From Ceratodon purpureus (lineage: Eukaryota > Streptophyta > Bryopsida > Pseudoditrichales > Ditrichaceae): DNA of 64,000 nt. Below are positions 1 through 12,792 of this stretch, piece after piece. Location: positions 7,122,825 through 7,186,824 of the forward strand of contig CM026432.1 in NCBI GenBank assembly GCA_014871385.1. Reading direction: 5' to 3'. Both the position numbers and the translations under genes were made by a program. The notes under the pieces are model-generated. The model saw only the letters and a list, made by a program, of their open reading frames with translations. It had not been told where the DNA came from and did no database searches. Positions within the stretch are counted from its first letter, which is position 1. Each line of letters begins with the position of its first letter.

Positions 1-300
1 TGGCGACTCTCCTGAACAAATGGTTTTTTATGTGGCGACTTTTCTAAATGTTTGAATATCATACAACTATATTGATTGGATGAATCAAACCTCAGCCAAG
101 AAGGCCCTGCCTGTTGCTTTGATCAATCCTCCTCACCCTACATCCAATAAATAACTATAAATAAAATCCTTGACAGCCAAAATTTGTTTACATGATGGAA
201 ACGGAGGTTAGAATCACTTGTCTACACCGAACCGTTTGTGAGCTTGACTCCAATGTGCAATGGTTGCTAAGTATAAAAACATTTCTTGATCATAGAATGG

Positions 301-682
301 TTAAACAAAGAGCTTCACACATGTGTCCAGGTGACTGCCCAAGCGGTTCCACACTTTGGATTTCATAAATCTCACTGTGGAGAAGGTCTGCTCATCCTCC
401 ATACTTCCAAGCACCGCATCAAACTGTTTTGGCCAACGTTTCCGACAGCTTCGTCACTGAGTTAGCGTCTTGCGGTTCAGCCATTACTAAATGACAATTC
501 AACTTCATCAACAACTTAAATAACAACATTTGCTGCCCTAGTGTGCAGGCATCAAGTATAGGATCAACCTGAACCATCACATGATCATCCTTTGATCTTG
601 CATTCACTTGCTTGGTGACACAAAAATGATGCGACAATATCTTCATAAACAGCAGAGACAATTCATGATAGTTACTCTGCAA
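301..682 (-). pseudogene. hAT-type transposase remnant (C-terminal dimerisation region)
   Basis: On the minus strand about 301-455 reads RKRWPKQFDAVLGS, then SMEDEQTFSTVRFMKSKVWNR, then LGSHLDTCVKLF, ending at a stop. This is the hAT C-terminal dimerisation signature (GSVEDER-FS-L-FIK--LR-RL). A second open stretch directly upstream (419-682) is in another frame, so the two cannot be read through without a frameshift. hAT transposases end in this motif shortly before their stop, so this is the tail of a dead DNA transposon copy. A further open minus-strand stretch at 954-1157 may be more of the same gene, but I see no diagnostic motif in it. No terminal inverted repeats were found. Confidence 0.6.
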
Positions 683-1429
683 TCAAAACTCCGCAAATAC
701 AATGGAAAAGGCGTTTATGTAATCAAAATCTAGAAGGTTGTGAGTTCAAATTCCCATACCGGCGTGGTGCCTACTACCATAGTCTACCCAACTATCGTGG
801 GGGGTCTTGAGACCTTGTTGTATGGGTACCCAAAAAGACCTGTGGGGAGATGACATGTCGGTTGTCTTCAAGGCACTTAGTGTAGGAAAGTGTTTACTTT
901 TAAAAGGGGGGAGAAGCTCTAGATTCATTATCCTTTGTCTAGTGGCCATCGGATTAGTGAATAGAATGAACAAACACTATATTCACATCAGCCTCTTCGA
1001 GGGCGGATTCTTCTTCTTCAAATGGTGCGTCACGACACTGTCCCTTCATCAATGATACTACATGATCAAACTCGCTACGATACACGGGAAGTTTCTTCTT
1101 GGACAAATGACACAACTTGTGTGCAGCATACATGTCATCCTCGATTCGAAAGCTCAAGCTCTCTCATCAATCATTGAAATCAACCACCCACTTTTAGGCA
1201 ATGGTGTGATCGTGATCCTCATCAACATTAGAGAATTATTGAAATTGTTGCTTCTAATAAAAAGACTATAGATCATGTACAACTCAACTTACCAGACTTT
1301 AACAACAGCCACAAAGTCACTTACAAACACATGAGGTGACTATGCAAAATTCATTTGAGAATTAAGGGAATCAAGCAACAACATCATTTAAGGCAAAGCT
1401 AGTAAGGTCTCGACCTCATAGAGAGAGAC
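683..1429. other. no supported gene
   Basis: Short open stretches on both strands overlap one another and show no family motif. The segment near 735-930 has a tRNA B-box-like string (gagttcaaattcc), but no matching A box was seen. Confidence 0.4.
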
Positions 1430-1620
1430 ATGTCTCACTTTTACCAAATCTAGCAATGTGCAATTAAGCACAATTCAAATCCGTAAGCTAAGAGTTTAAC
1501 CCACTATGAAGCTCTCTACACATCCTTGTTTGTCAAGACTGTGATTGAAGTGCCTTTCTATAGAGAGCTCCTTAAACTTAAGTTAAAAAATTAATCACCA
1601 ATCATCATTTAAAAATTAAA
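1430..1620. repeat. diverged outlying copy of the 210-bp satellite
   Basis: The stretch repeats the landmarks of the array at 2,365-4,075: the string about an AGCACAATTCAAATCC block, then ACTATGAAGCTCTCTACACA, then GTGATTGAAGTGCCTTTCTA. It is out of phase with the main array and separated from it by about 750 bp of unrelated AT-rich sequence. Confidence 0.6.
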
Positions 1621-2364
1621 GTTGCTTAGAAAATACTATTTAATATACAAGGCTATCTGACATATGTAGAATTCTCAAATGAAACATAGGTTTAAGAAAA
1701 TAAATTCTCGGTAGACGATGAAACCGTCTCCAAGTACCATCCATCTGGTAACACTAACAAAGTCTAAGGTAGAAAACTAGCCGAGCTAATATTCACTTAC
1801 TGATGCTTGCAAAGAGCAAGAATCATATGAACGGAAATGGATTGTACATAAAGCCTTTCAAGTTGTCTCTTTTTCCATAATTTAAATATCATCTCCATTA
1901 AAAATGACCGTTAACAACTATTAATAAAATATTGGCATCCACGCCTACGTCCTTAATACAAACAAGTGGAAGCAATTCCTCATATTTTGAGGCCATGACT
2001 TCAAAATTGTATTGAGTCCGTCAATATATCTGAGGTCGATTTAACGACTTGCAAAAAAAAAAAAAAATGTTCTTTATCCGTGCATAAAGAATCAAACCTC
2101 ACATTTTCACTCATTCCTCATGTTGTACCACAACATTTATTTTTTGCAAATGTGCCTCTAATTTTTCTACAGATGCATGAATATCAACTTGATTGCATTG
2201 AGCACATTGCATAGCCTGCGATTCTTCATGAATGTCATACCATGTTGCATAAAATACGCCAAATACAAGAGTACATCGCGTGGTAAATAATTGTAAGAGG
2301 CCAAATCCGATCTTTTGCGTTTGACACAATATTTGGCCATAATTAGTCTATAAAAATTCAACGA

Positions 2365-4075
2365 AGAAAGTTAGAAAATCAATAACACAAACATCATTTA
2401 AAATATTAAAGAGACTAAATTCTCAAAGGAATCGTGGAAGGAGATGTGCAACAAAGCACAACCCTAATCGGCAAGTTGTGAGTTTAGTTCAATATGGAGC
2501 TCTCAATACATCTTAGTACGTTAAGCCTCTGATTGAAGTATCTTTCTGCAAAGAGCTTCTACAAGTTAATTTAGAAAAATAATTCACTAAAATATCAATT
2601 CAAATTTCATAAAACTAAAAGAGACTTAACACTCAAAGCAATCTAGGAAAAGATAGTGCTACATAACACAACCCAAAAGCTGCAAGTTGAAAGTCTAGTT
2701 TGCTACAAAGCTCTAAAGTCAAAATTCCTTATAAACACTCTCATTGCAGTGTCTTTCTTCGAAGAACTTCCACAAAATAAGTTAGAAAATCAACAACAAA
2801 AAAATTATTTAAAATCGTATATACCTTGAACACAATAAACTCTCAAAGCAATCGTAGAAAGACATGTGCAGTAGAGCACAACTCAAATCCGGAAGTTGTG
2901 AGTTTAGCTCGTTATGGAGCTCTCAATATATCTCGGCACGTCAAGACTTTCAATGAAGTGATGTTACAAATTAAGACAGAAAATAAATCACAAAAATATC
3001 ATTCCAAATCTTATAAAACCGGAAGAGGCTAAACATTTAAAGCAATCTTGGAAAGGGATTGCAATAAATTACAATCCAAAATCTGAAGGTTGACAGCTTA
3101 GCTCACTATAGAGCACTTAACACATCCTTGCTCATCAAGACTCTGATTGTAGTGTCTTTTTACGAAGAGCTCCTAAAAATAAATTAAAAAAATATTTGAC
3201 AAAAAGATCATTTCAAATTTTATATAAAATCAAAAGAGAGCAAAGTCTCAAAGCAATCTTGGAAAGGGTTTTGCAATAAAACACAATTCAAATCTGCAAG
3301 TTCAAAGTTTAGTTTATTATAGAGCTTTCAATACATCTTTGCTCATCAAGACTCTAAGCGAAGTTTTTTTCTACAGAGTGCTCTTAAAAAATAAATTTGA
3401 AAATATGTGACAAATATGTCATTCCAAATCTTGTATATTATCTGAAGAGAGCAAATTCTCATAAAAATCTTGGAAAGAGCAAACTCTCATAGAAATCTTG
3501 GAAAGAGCAAACTCTCATAGAAATCTTGGAAAGAGCAAACTCTCATAGAAATCTTGGAAAGAGCAAACTCTCATAGAAATCTTGGAAAGAGCAAACTCTC
3601 ATAGAAATCTTAGAAAGAGATGTGCAGTAGAGCACAATTCTAATTGGCAAGTTGTGAGTTTGGCTCATTACAAAGCTTTCAATACATCTCACTATATCAA
3701 GACTCTAATTGAAGTGCCTTTCTGTGAATAGCTCTTACAAGTTAAATTAGATAATCAATAAGAAAAACCTTATTTAAAATCTTATATATTCTGAAGAGAC
3801 TAAACTCTCAAAGCAATCTTAGAAAGAGATGTGTAGTAGACTTCACAACTCTAATTAGCAAGTTGACAGTTTATCTTATTGCGAAGCTCTCAACACATCC
3901 ATGCTCGTCCAGTCTCTCATTCAAGTGCATGTGTATAGAGAGTTAGTACAAAATAAGTCACAAAATAAATGACAAAATATCATTTCAAATCTTATAAAAC
4001 CGAAAGAGACTAAACTTTTTAAGTAATCTATGAAAAGAAATTAAGAATAAAATTTTATTTAAAATTAATAATTTA
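2365..4075. repeat. tandem satellite, period about 210 bp, with an inner 28-bp expansion
   Basis: The landmark CTCAAAGCAATC (or a close variant) recurs near 2422, 2632, 2842, 3036, 3247, 3458, 3598, 3807 and 4017. The spacing is about 210 bp apart from one 194-bp unit and the 3458-3598 step, which is replaced by short repeats. Within each unit other landmarks recur in order: CAAGTTGTGAGTTTAG, GAGCTCTCAATACATC, ATTGAAGTGCC, TCATTTCAAATCTTATA. Copies differ at many sites, so the array is old. There is no coding potential. Confidence 0.85.
3458..3625. repeat. 28-bp tandem repeat, six copies, nested in the satellite
   Basis: The landmark CTCATAGAAATCTTGG recurs at 3458, 3486, 3514, 3542, 3570 and 3598, exactly 28 bp apart. 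The copies are almost identical, so this expansion is much younger than the 210-bp array around it. It ends by running back into the normal satellite sequence. Confidence 0.9.
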
Positions 4076-6440
4076 GAAAATTTTAGAAAATAATTTTGAA
4101 TGCATTTACAATATGCATTGACTGAACGTACCATATCATGTCATAAGAAGATTGTGTGGAAAGATAAATTGAAAATGATGGAAAGTTTTCATTTGATGAA
4201 AGAATTTCAAATGACTTGTATTTAATTCTTGAATCAATAAATAAATGTGCATATTCTTACAAGAGACATTAATTTAAATCTATGTAAAGTTTTTTGTGCA
4301 AATGGCTTAAGACAAATGGTTGGACGGAAAGACGTTTCTTTTTAATAATATATATCAAATATTTCATAGAACTTTAAAGTTTATTTGTGTGTTATTTATT
4401 ATAATTTGGTTATTTTCAATATGTCGTTTGACATAATCTGCTTATTATATATGAATGTATATCTTTACACAATGCACATTATTAATGCATTTATTATTTA
4501 ATTTTTTAATTTTTTGATAATATTAAAATTTATTAAAATCACTTTGAATATTACATATTTAAAATTTGGATGTAAAATTTAATTTTAATCAATGGAAAAA
4601 TGTCTTAGCTCATTTTTAAAAAATTCTGTGTTATTATGTAATTTTCTACAAGATGAATTTCTTGACATGCGTAGTTTCATGATTTTAACCATATGCATAG
4701 AAGATAAAAATAAAAAATCTTCTCATTTTTTAATTTAATTATAATGTAAATTAATTGAGAACTATAACTTTTCCTTTCACGCCAAATACCTTGATAAGGT
4801 GAATGTAAAATTTTTCTCTTTAAAAAAATCATGTATTGATTTATAATGGTTTATTAAAATGGCTTTGCATTAGTGTTGTAGGATCCAATGATTTGTGATA
4901 ACCAATAAGCCAACCGTATAATCTTTTAAACTGAAATTATATAATGTAAGTAAATGTAAATAATCCGCAATTATAATCATTTTTTATTTTTAAATGTGTT
5001 AAATTTTATTATTCATTTAAAAATCAAAGTATAGATGGATAGTCTTTATTACATTATGTAATATATTGCCCATTTGTATAACTCTACATTGGATTCAACA
5101 TTAATTGAAATATTGAACGGAGCGATAAGAGAGGTTCGCTTGTATAAGGGACTACTAAATAAACTTGAATTGAGTTTTCAAAAACAAAAATAAGAACTTT
5201 GAAATGTTGTTGTAGGCTAAATAATCATTTAACATCCAAAACCAAATAACACATAAGATTGGTAGTTTAGCCTATTTTTGAAATATGATAAGGAATGACA
5301 TAAAGTTTTTAGATTATAAATCTCCAAAGGGTTTTAGAATACATTGTATATCTTAAAGCCATTAATATAAACACTACACAAATTCTATATGAAGAGACAT
5401 TCTAATCTTTAAAAGACTATTATTTGTTTCAAAATCAATTGAGATTTCAATAGGTTTTATTTTGTCAATTTTGAATGTGGTTTTTAGAATAAAACAATGG
5501 ACATAGAGAATTATAAGAGCTTTGTACAAATGTACAATTATTTTTTCACTAGGCCTTTAGAAATAAATTTATGCACCTTTAAATTATTTTATGTAAAGGT
5601 GGAATAGCTCTTAAAATTTTGATATACCCCTCTTTTACCTTTGAGATTGTGCAAAAACCTGGTCCGTAGGGGATTTTTTTTTGTTTTATAAGGAATCTGA
5701 GTTTTTTTTATCTTTTTTAGTTGAGGTGCAACTACTTTTTCTATGTTGCATAAAAAGTAGTGATTTGTTTTCTTTTATGCTTATACGTTGAGGGTAGACG
5801 TATACCTTTGTTTCAACAGTAACAATTTCAATTCTAAAAGAAAACAAAATGGATGTTTGCAATAATATCCTCTCGTGTTTCTTTAAAAAAAAATCCACAA
5901 TATTACATCCTTTTACTACCTTTAAAATTTTGTGTATAAGAAACTAAAAAATTTACAAAATACTAATATAGAATAGAAACTTTATATAATGCAAAAATTT
6001 AGCACCGAGAAATCAAAGTTTGTTGATCATATTTGGATAGAATTAAAGTAAAAACAATGTCTGCTTCCTCAAATTTTATAATGTTTTAGTCCATATGATC
6101 AAGTTGAATGAACTTATTTATGTATGATTTTTTAGCATTGTCAGGGAAGATATGTAATTCGAGATGCAAAGACAATCATTGTTTTGATTTTTCACTTTAT
6201 GCTTTGGAATTAACAAATTTGGAATGTTTTTGGATAGTAAAATGGTCAAGGTATTTTAGAATTAAGAATGAGAATGTCAAGTGTTTCCATAGATAATTCT
6301 TTCTACACGTGTTAAAATGCTTTTATTTAGTTCCACTTTGTTGTTTGGTTTGGATTCGTTTTGTCTATACTTTCAATCCTATTACTTTTATTTATTTATT
6401 TTTATTTTTAAGATTAATTTCAATAAAGAAAATAAAAAAT
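4076..6440. other. AT-rich intergenic DNA, nothing recognised
   Basis: Very AT-rich, with frequent stops in all frames. No repeat structure, RNA gene or coding signal could be supported. Confidence 0.6.
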
Positions 6441-6670
6441 TAAAATGTACTGTGGTACCATATGTGATAGGCCAGTTCGACGGAAATTAAATTAAAATTA
6501 AAATCGCCAAAAAATCCGGAAATTTCTATTTTTAGAAAAACGATATTTGTACTCAAAAACACGGAATTGACACGAAAATTGAATTGTCGAATTGAAAATC
6601 CTAAAATAGTATTAATTATTCGACAGCAAGGTGTCGAATTGGCCTATCACGTACGGTATGTAAAATGTAC
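6441..6670. mobile_element. Mutator-like MITE with 10-bp target duplication
   Basis: The element occupies 6451-6660. It is flanked by an exact 10-bp direct repeat, TAAAATGTAC, at 6441-6450 and 6661-6670. Its ends are inverted repeats: the left has GTGATAGGCCAGTTCGAC from 6464, and the reverse complement of the right end reads GTGATAGGCCAATTCGAC. The similarity continues outwards to the target duplication with a few mismatches. At about 210 bp it has no coding capacity. The 9-11 bp duplication is typical of Mutator-like elements; it is unrelated in sequence to the large MULE at 32-50 kb. Confidence 0.85.
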
Positions 6671-7802
6671 TACACAGGGATATAAATTTTCATTAAAAGA
6701 TAAATGTTTGACTTATTTTTAAAAATCTAAAAACTATTCCCTATATATTAATTCAGGTAGTAATAGAGATAAATTTTTGGTAATTATGCCATTTTAATAG
6801 AAAGTATACGATGATCTTTAATAATCAAATATTTGAAAGAATCCTGAATTATAGGAATTTGTTTTACTTGACTGGTCTTTTTCTGATCACTTTGCATATA
6901 AAATTTTCATTTTCAGAGACTCCACTATATTTTTTTTCAAATATTCATACAAAATTATTAATGATAAAAACTTGACTCTATTACTTCTTTAACGCATTTT
7001 ATAGTTTTAATTTGATGCGTTTTAATTTTTTAATTTTTTAATCTTAGAAGAACTTCTCAAAGTATGTATTTTGTGGCTTGAAAATTAGAAATATAGAGAG
7101 AGAGCGTACACTTTTATGACATATAAGGAAAGATTGCAATACTAAAATTAAAAAATTTACTCAAGAATTAGACATTCAGCTTCTTGGACACTCCAAAAAG
7201 GATTTCTTTATTTTTTAGCAAAGAATGTTCAAAGGATATCAAACTTGAATTAATTCTTATGCTTGAATCGATTTTCCTTAGAAATGAGTTGGCTATTCAT
7301 GTTGAGTGTAAATTTGAAAGGAGTATGCATTGTTAATTTTAGTTTGTGTAGAATCAGTTATTTATATATTAGCTTCAAAAATCCAATTTCTTAAGTGGGT
7401 TATAAACTTTTACATCAAGGCCATAATTTCACGTCTTATTGGTCACTATATATGATATGAAATTTGATTACATGTACTAGAAATTTGTTAATCATAAGAT
7501 TTTGTACAAATTTCTAACTCTTAGATTTTAATATCAATATCAATCAAAGTATAAATTAGTTTAGGTTTATCCAATCAACACATGAATTATTACTCACTTT
7601 TGTTGTAATCTTGCAATTTATGGCTTTGGTTGACATCAAAATTTGTATACATGACCAATAAGGAATTTTTCTAAATGTCTTCAACCTGTAAAACACTTTC
7701 AAAGTGACTCAAAAATTAAGGTTGAACATCAATCTAATAATATAATCTATTTATATATTAATTAATGGTTGTACCAAAACAAGTGGAATATAGTGTATGT
7801 GT
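6671..7802. other. AT-rich intergenic DNA, nothing recognised
   Basis: No coding or RNA signal seen. It forms the downstream flank of the BMT5-like gene. Confidence 0.5.
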
Positions 7803-10698
7803 TCATTTAATAGTAGTTTCCTTTGTGCCAAAGCAACTAAAAAAATATCTATGCATCCAATTGTTAATTATATTAGATAGAAAATAGTTGTCCTCCATGT
7901 CCTCCGTGTCCTCCATGTCCTCCATGTCCTCCATGTCCTCCATGTCCTCAGTGTCTTCAGATGATAACTTGCAGACACCAAAGACCTCAAGCTCAGGTAT
8001 GTCACTGTGGTCTTCCATGTCTTCAGATAATAACTTGTGGGCACCACAGCCTTCAAGCTCAGGCATGTCATCGTGGTCTTCACAGGCTTTCTGATATTTA
8101 TGTACAGCAGGTAATAACTTGTGGGTATCAAAGCCATTAAGCTTGGGCATGTAACCGCAGTCTTCATAGGAATTCTGATATAAAAGAAAATACACATAAT
8201 CTTCTTCTTCCATAATTGTGGACATGTGGTTGCTCTCTTCAGATCTGAAGTGGCCAGTGAGGGCAATGTTCTCAGGTGGTATCACATCTTGAACAGAGGA
8301 ATGTGGCGTTTGAGTCTCAAGTGTAAAAGCACAATGTGACCCACCAAAATAATCCTCATCTTCTTCACCTTCCGATTCAAGAAGATTGCCATCTGCAATA
8401 TCATCTGACACATGAATTTCTGAAACGCTCTCAACTGGCAATTCACATTGTTGCTTGGAAGGACAACCATCCTTCAGTGAGTCACACATGCTCTGTTCTG
8501 CACAAAGTTCCGGGAACAATGTGTGTTCTTTACCATTTTTGAATCCTGCTTTGGATGCTTCAAACCCATGTTCTTCAAGCTGGATGCTTTTCTTCTCGTG
8601 ATTAACCACATTCAACACAAATCTGGCCCCCCTCCGAATTTTCCTCCAATGTAACAATGTCTTTTTGCAGGAACTTGCAGCTTGTACCGGTACACTTAAA
8701 ATTTTGTGAACGGCAGAAGGGGTTTCAACCACAGCAGGTATCACTTTCAACATCAATTTCAGGGAGTTCAACTTTCTTTGCTCCCTCTTCCTAAGCTTCA
8801 ATGTTCCAAGACGGGCCACCTCCATAGCCATAAGTTGAAGCAATGGGGTTGTAGCATGTCCAGTTTTTCTTGCTTTTGCTTTGATGGACCCCATTTTGCT
8901 GAGTTGAAGGAGGATGGCATTTTTCTTTTGTGTCTTCAAAGGGTCCTCTACTATATTGTCTATCCAGACACAGTCTCTGAACAACACCAAACACAAAAAC
9001 AATGAGATGGTCAAGATTTGACTGGTGAGTTGAGGTCTCACACTTAGGAGAACCCATTTCTACGAGAATATACAAGTAGTTCTTGGAATGCACAACTGTA
9101 TGGATTTGTACAGCACAGTAACTCATAATTGTTTGGATTTGCATAATACCCCTATTGACAGTGGCTAGAGGGAAGGCTCAGGAGGGTGGGGCCCAACCCT
9201 ACCCCTATTGTTATGACCCTACTTGATCCTAAGGGGACTCGATTGGGGAATTTGAGGCTGGAGCTTTTTGCTTATTCACGTTCATTGTCAGACTTAGATA
9301 AGACACTTCATGCCAAAGTACCCTAGACATTTATAGGTAGAAGTAAGAAATACTAAACTGACCTGATTTCAAATATGTATGTTGCAGCATTGCCCAACTT
9401 AAACACTTGTCCAGCTCTTGAACCTGATCCTCGACGATGTTTGTAACCTGGAAAATCTGATGAGTGAAAAGGAATTTTGCACACAAATGCAAGCCCATTT
9501 GCTTCAGCTTGTGCTTGTAGATTCCAAGCATCATATGCAGGGCCGCACTTGTGAGATACATAAACCAGACCTCTGGGTGACAACATGAATGCTGCATTTG
9601 TAAAGAAATACTGCATGAGCATTTGGTGCCTCCTGTTGAAAAATCACAGAAAGAGACATGGGTATAACTTAGTAGTCAGAAACATTCTCAACGATTTGTG
9701 GGGAAATCAATCAACACAGCATGCATGTCATATTAATCATGGATTGAGTTCAATCATATTCCAAAGGCTCTGTTATGGCATTATCATATTACTTTGATGC
9801 AAAGTGGTCATGTGTGTCATCCTCTTATAGCCCTATGCAAAAGAACATCTACATTTTTTTGAAAAATTTGAAGTTCTCTAAAAAAACGTTTACAAGTCAT
9901 ACGTGCTACAATATTTTTTTATTTTACTTTAAAATTTAAAATAGAAATTCCCTCTCCTTTTCCCTTTAAGACAAAGAAATGATAACTGGAAATTATTTAA
10001 AATAACAAATTGAGATGAGAGTAAGAAGATTACTTTATTACTTTTGGATCACTCTCAGATCCAAAAAAACCAGCATGGGGAAAGCTGAAATTTATAACAT
10101 CAAAAAATAGGTTCCCTTCACCAGAGAGAATGCTTCCACTTTCTGTAGCCATGTTGCAAGCATCTACACCGTAAATGACTTGTGCACCTTTACTGATTAA
10201 ATTATTGATGTTCTTGATTGCATCCATGTCATATTTCCTTTTCAAATCATCTGATTCAAGCACAATGAACTAGAAATGAGTAAATTGAAATATCTAGATG
10301 TAACAGACTTCATCTTGGTCTCACCGTAAAACATGTAATATAAAATAAGGATAAATAAGTAGAGGCTGATAGGAGCATTATTATAAAGAAAAACTGAGCT
10401 TCAAATTTCAATGAAAGAATAGTACATTCAAGTATTCAAAAAATTAATGAAGGCATGATTTTTTACCTTTGGAGTCAAGAGATGTAGCAACTATGTTGTT
10501 GGCAACACCAAATCGGGTGGCTAGAGATGATGAGAAAGAAAAGTCTCCTTCGCCAATAAACAGTATCCGGTGATTGCTATAATAAATTCCTTGAACCATG
10601 ATTTTATCCTTAGATACAAATATTGGATCTTTGGCCATTTTATTGGTTCTTCCAACCAATGAAGCACTTGCAAACGTCAACTGTTGAATTTCTTGCAT
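7803..10698 (-). CDS. BMT5-like (DUF2431) rRNA methyltransferase-domain protein
   Basis: A four-exon host gene: 10467-10698, 10034-10250, 9363-9632 and 7803-8976, with GT-AG introns whose phases agree, giving about 630 residues. The N-terminal part is the Rossmann-like domain of the 25S rRNA uridine-N3 methyltransferase family: ILFIGEGDFSFSSSLA, then NNIVATSLDSK, then INFSFPHAGFFG, then the exon with GLVYVSHKC. In yeast Bmt5 methylates a uridine of 25S rRNA using S-adenosylmethionine; plant homologues are mostly uncharacterised. The last exon (about 390 residues) is plant-specific, basic at first, then acidic. It holds loose repeats of the type DMPELEG-GAHKLLSED and ends in an ED(M/T) tract coded by a 9-bp minisatellite. 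The start is the ATG at 10698, which precedes the conserved GEGDFSF by about 45 residues. Confidence 0.82.
7885..7951 (-). repeat. 9-bp coding minisatellite (Glu-Asp-Met tract)
   Basis: About seven copies of a TCCATGTCC-type unit (plus-strand reading) lie near the 3' end of the BMT5-like gene and encode an acidic ED-Met/Thr run. Because the unit is a multiple of three, copy changes keep the frame. Confidence 0.85.
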
Positions 10699-11714
10699 TC
10701 AAAAGCAAAACGCACAATGTCAAATTCTACTCAAATTAGTGAGTCTCATCATGTTTGCTATCACTGAATTTGAGATTAGCATGAAAGTAATATAGTTGTA
10801 ATGCTGCTAATTAGGCTACTAAGACAAACAAAAATTCACAATATGAAGAAGTCTGGAGCCCAAGTTAGAAGCTAGCATGGATTAAATTTTATATCCTTCT
10901 AACTTCTAAGGGTAGACCCTGGCTGCCAAAGCACTCTCATCCTTATGAGGAGCAATCTATACCACCTTCAAGTAAAGTTACTTTCCTTTATGTACATACT
11001 GAAATCACATCAATCCTAGAGCTCATTTAGAGAAACCAAAATTCCAGTCTGCAGGAAACTAAGTTAGCATTGATCAAGTGTCTTTTTCACTACAAATCTA
11101 TAAATTTTGTGAGACATATGTTATCCGTGAAGAAATATTCTCCTTACTAGAGGTAGAAGGACCAAAGTGTATTATCTATTTTCAATTCAAGCACTGAGGG
11201 ATTACATTACAGTAGTAGAACTTACTACAAACTTGTCTTGTTGATGACTTGTTAGTTCAAAGCAATTGAATCATACCATCAGTTTCGGACACAAATGGAA
11301 AAAGGAACTGGTGTCAAGTTTAGATACCTTCTCCATGAAAAAATTGAGCTCAATTAGACATCCAACTCCTATCCCTGTGCCCTCAAGAGTTTCAATTAAC
11401 AGCCACCTCAAGTTATCAAACTTCAACTGCTCAGGAGAAATCGATACAAAGAGGCTCCCCTTCCTTGACAATCACATTCAAAAGTCTGGCTAACACTTCA
11501 ACACAGAAGAACTCTGATCTCAAAGAAACCTCAACACAGAAGAACTATTATCTCAAAGAAACTTCAACACATATGTATGCATCAATAAATGCAAAGCTAT
11601 GCAGAGGAGCATCAACATTGCTGAGCAGTGAGCACTAGCTGAGCAAACCAAGAACTATCTGGTTCCAAGACGGTCCAACACAAGCTCGTACGAAGTTAAA
11701 GGTTGTGTGTATTA
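10699..11714. promoter_or_regulatory. upstream region of the BMT5-like gene
   Basis: No supported coding exon. The region must hold the promoter and 5' leader of the minus-strand gene. The left end of the giant piggyBac-type element lies 1.02 kb upstream of that gene's start codon. Confidence 0.4.
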
Positions 11715-11733
11715 TTAACCCCCATAGGATGTT
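11715..11733 (+). repeat. left TTAA and terminal inverted repeat of the piggyBac-type element
   Basis: TTAA plus the 15-mer CCCCCATAGGATGTT. The inverted copy at 57493-57511 is exact. About 45 bp further in, the string TGTATTTTTTGCCAAA recalls TGTATTTGCCAAA inside the right end. Confidence 0.75.
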
Positions 11734-11939
11734 TGGTTTTGAGGGCAGAAACTGTACATGCTGTATTTTTTGCCAAAGTTTGCATACAACAGTGATTTTG
11801 AGCATTTTCCTTTCGGAGTTTTGAAGTGAATATTTTTTACGACATAGACGGTGAAGTCTGGAAGAGAAATATCAAATTTATTTATGAATCTAATATGTAG
11901 ATAATTTTACAGAAAATCCCAAGTAAGAGGGGGTGTCAT

Positions 11940-11998
11940 GTGCTCTGAAATCAGTATCTGTAGAGGAAGAGAAGTATTGTACAGATGGTCAGAGCACA
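11940..11998. repeat. subterminal hairpin near the left element end
   Basis: GTGCTCTGA at 11940 pairs with TCAGAGCAC at the far side. An inner pair, ATCTGTA and TACAGAT, extends the stem. The loop side contains GTATTGTACAGA, which recurs at 57303-57314 about 200 bp from the right end. Confidence 0.5.
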
Positions 11999-12792
11999 AT
12001 TATAGGTCTGATCCAGAGATTGAGCGTCAGGGTTACTTTTTTTAGCCGGTTTTGGGGGGCAGTTGGTAACCTGTAAGTCCGGTCACTGCCAATGTGGTAG
12101 GTGACTGGAAAAAGACAGAACCAATGGGGGGTGAGTTGTGGGATGCCACAAGACATTGGCTCCCAACTGCTTGAGCCCCCAGACTGCGGCATGGAGCGGT
12201 TACAGACTCAAAACGACAGGTACTCAGAGAAATGAAAGTGACTCGAATATTTTCCTTTGCCTGGTGAAACAACTTGATTCGGTGACGAATTCCCGACCCA
12301 GAAAGGCATGTGTAACCAAACATTCAGCAGATTCTAAATCAATGAACAGCAAGGAATGTGAAAAATTTCACATGGGAATGTGAACAATTTCACATGGGAA
12401 TGTGAACAATTTCACAAAACAAGTAGAGCACGTCCTAAGAGAACAACACAATAATCTGTGCAATCCAGCAAGAAAAGTAGCAATTACATAATGAAGTCTA
12501 CTAAACAAAACCCCCAGCCCAAGGTCTAAAGAGTATATAGTAATTTCAGCACACAGCCAAGGTCTAGAGAATATCAACTACAGACAAGAAACCACAGCCA
12601 GGATTAGAAACCACAGATAATGCCTCAAGCCGGTGACAAACGTTTCAACCAGCTGCAAACTGTCACGAACAAAAATGAAATCCTTCACTCGTGTCCATGT
12701 CCACTGTGAAAGAACGAGAGAAGTGCCGAAATCCTGCTCACAAAAGTCTGAATGTGTGAAAGTCCCCACACTGAGTCACTACAAGGTGAGGT

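Noticed and set aside
735-930. Possible tRNA-derived SINE (B-box-like GAGTTCAAATTCC)
   Set aside because: No A box at the expected distance, no poly-A or target duplication, and no second copy in the window.
11266-11493. 5' coding exon of the BMT5-like gene
   Set aside because: The open minus-strand stretch has no acceptable start and splice sites in phase, and the family's N-terminus is already complete with the ATG at 10,698.
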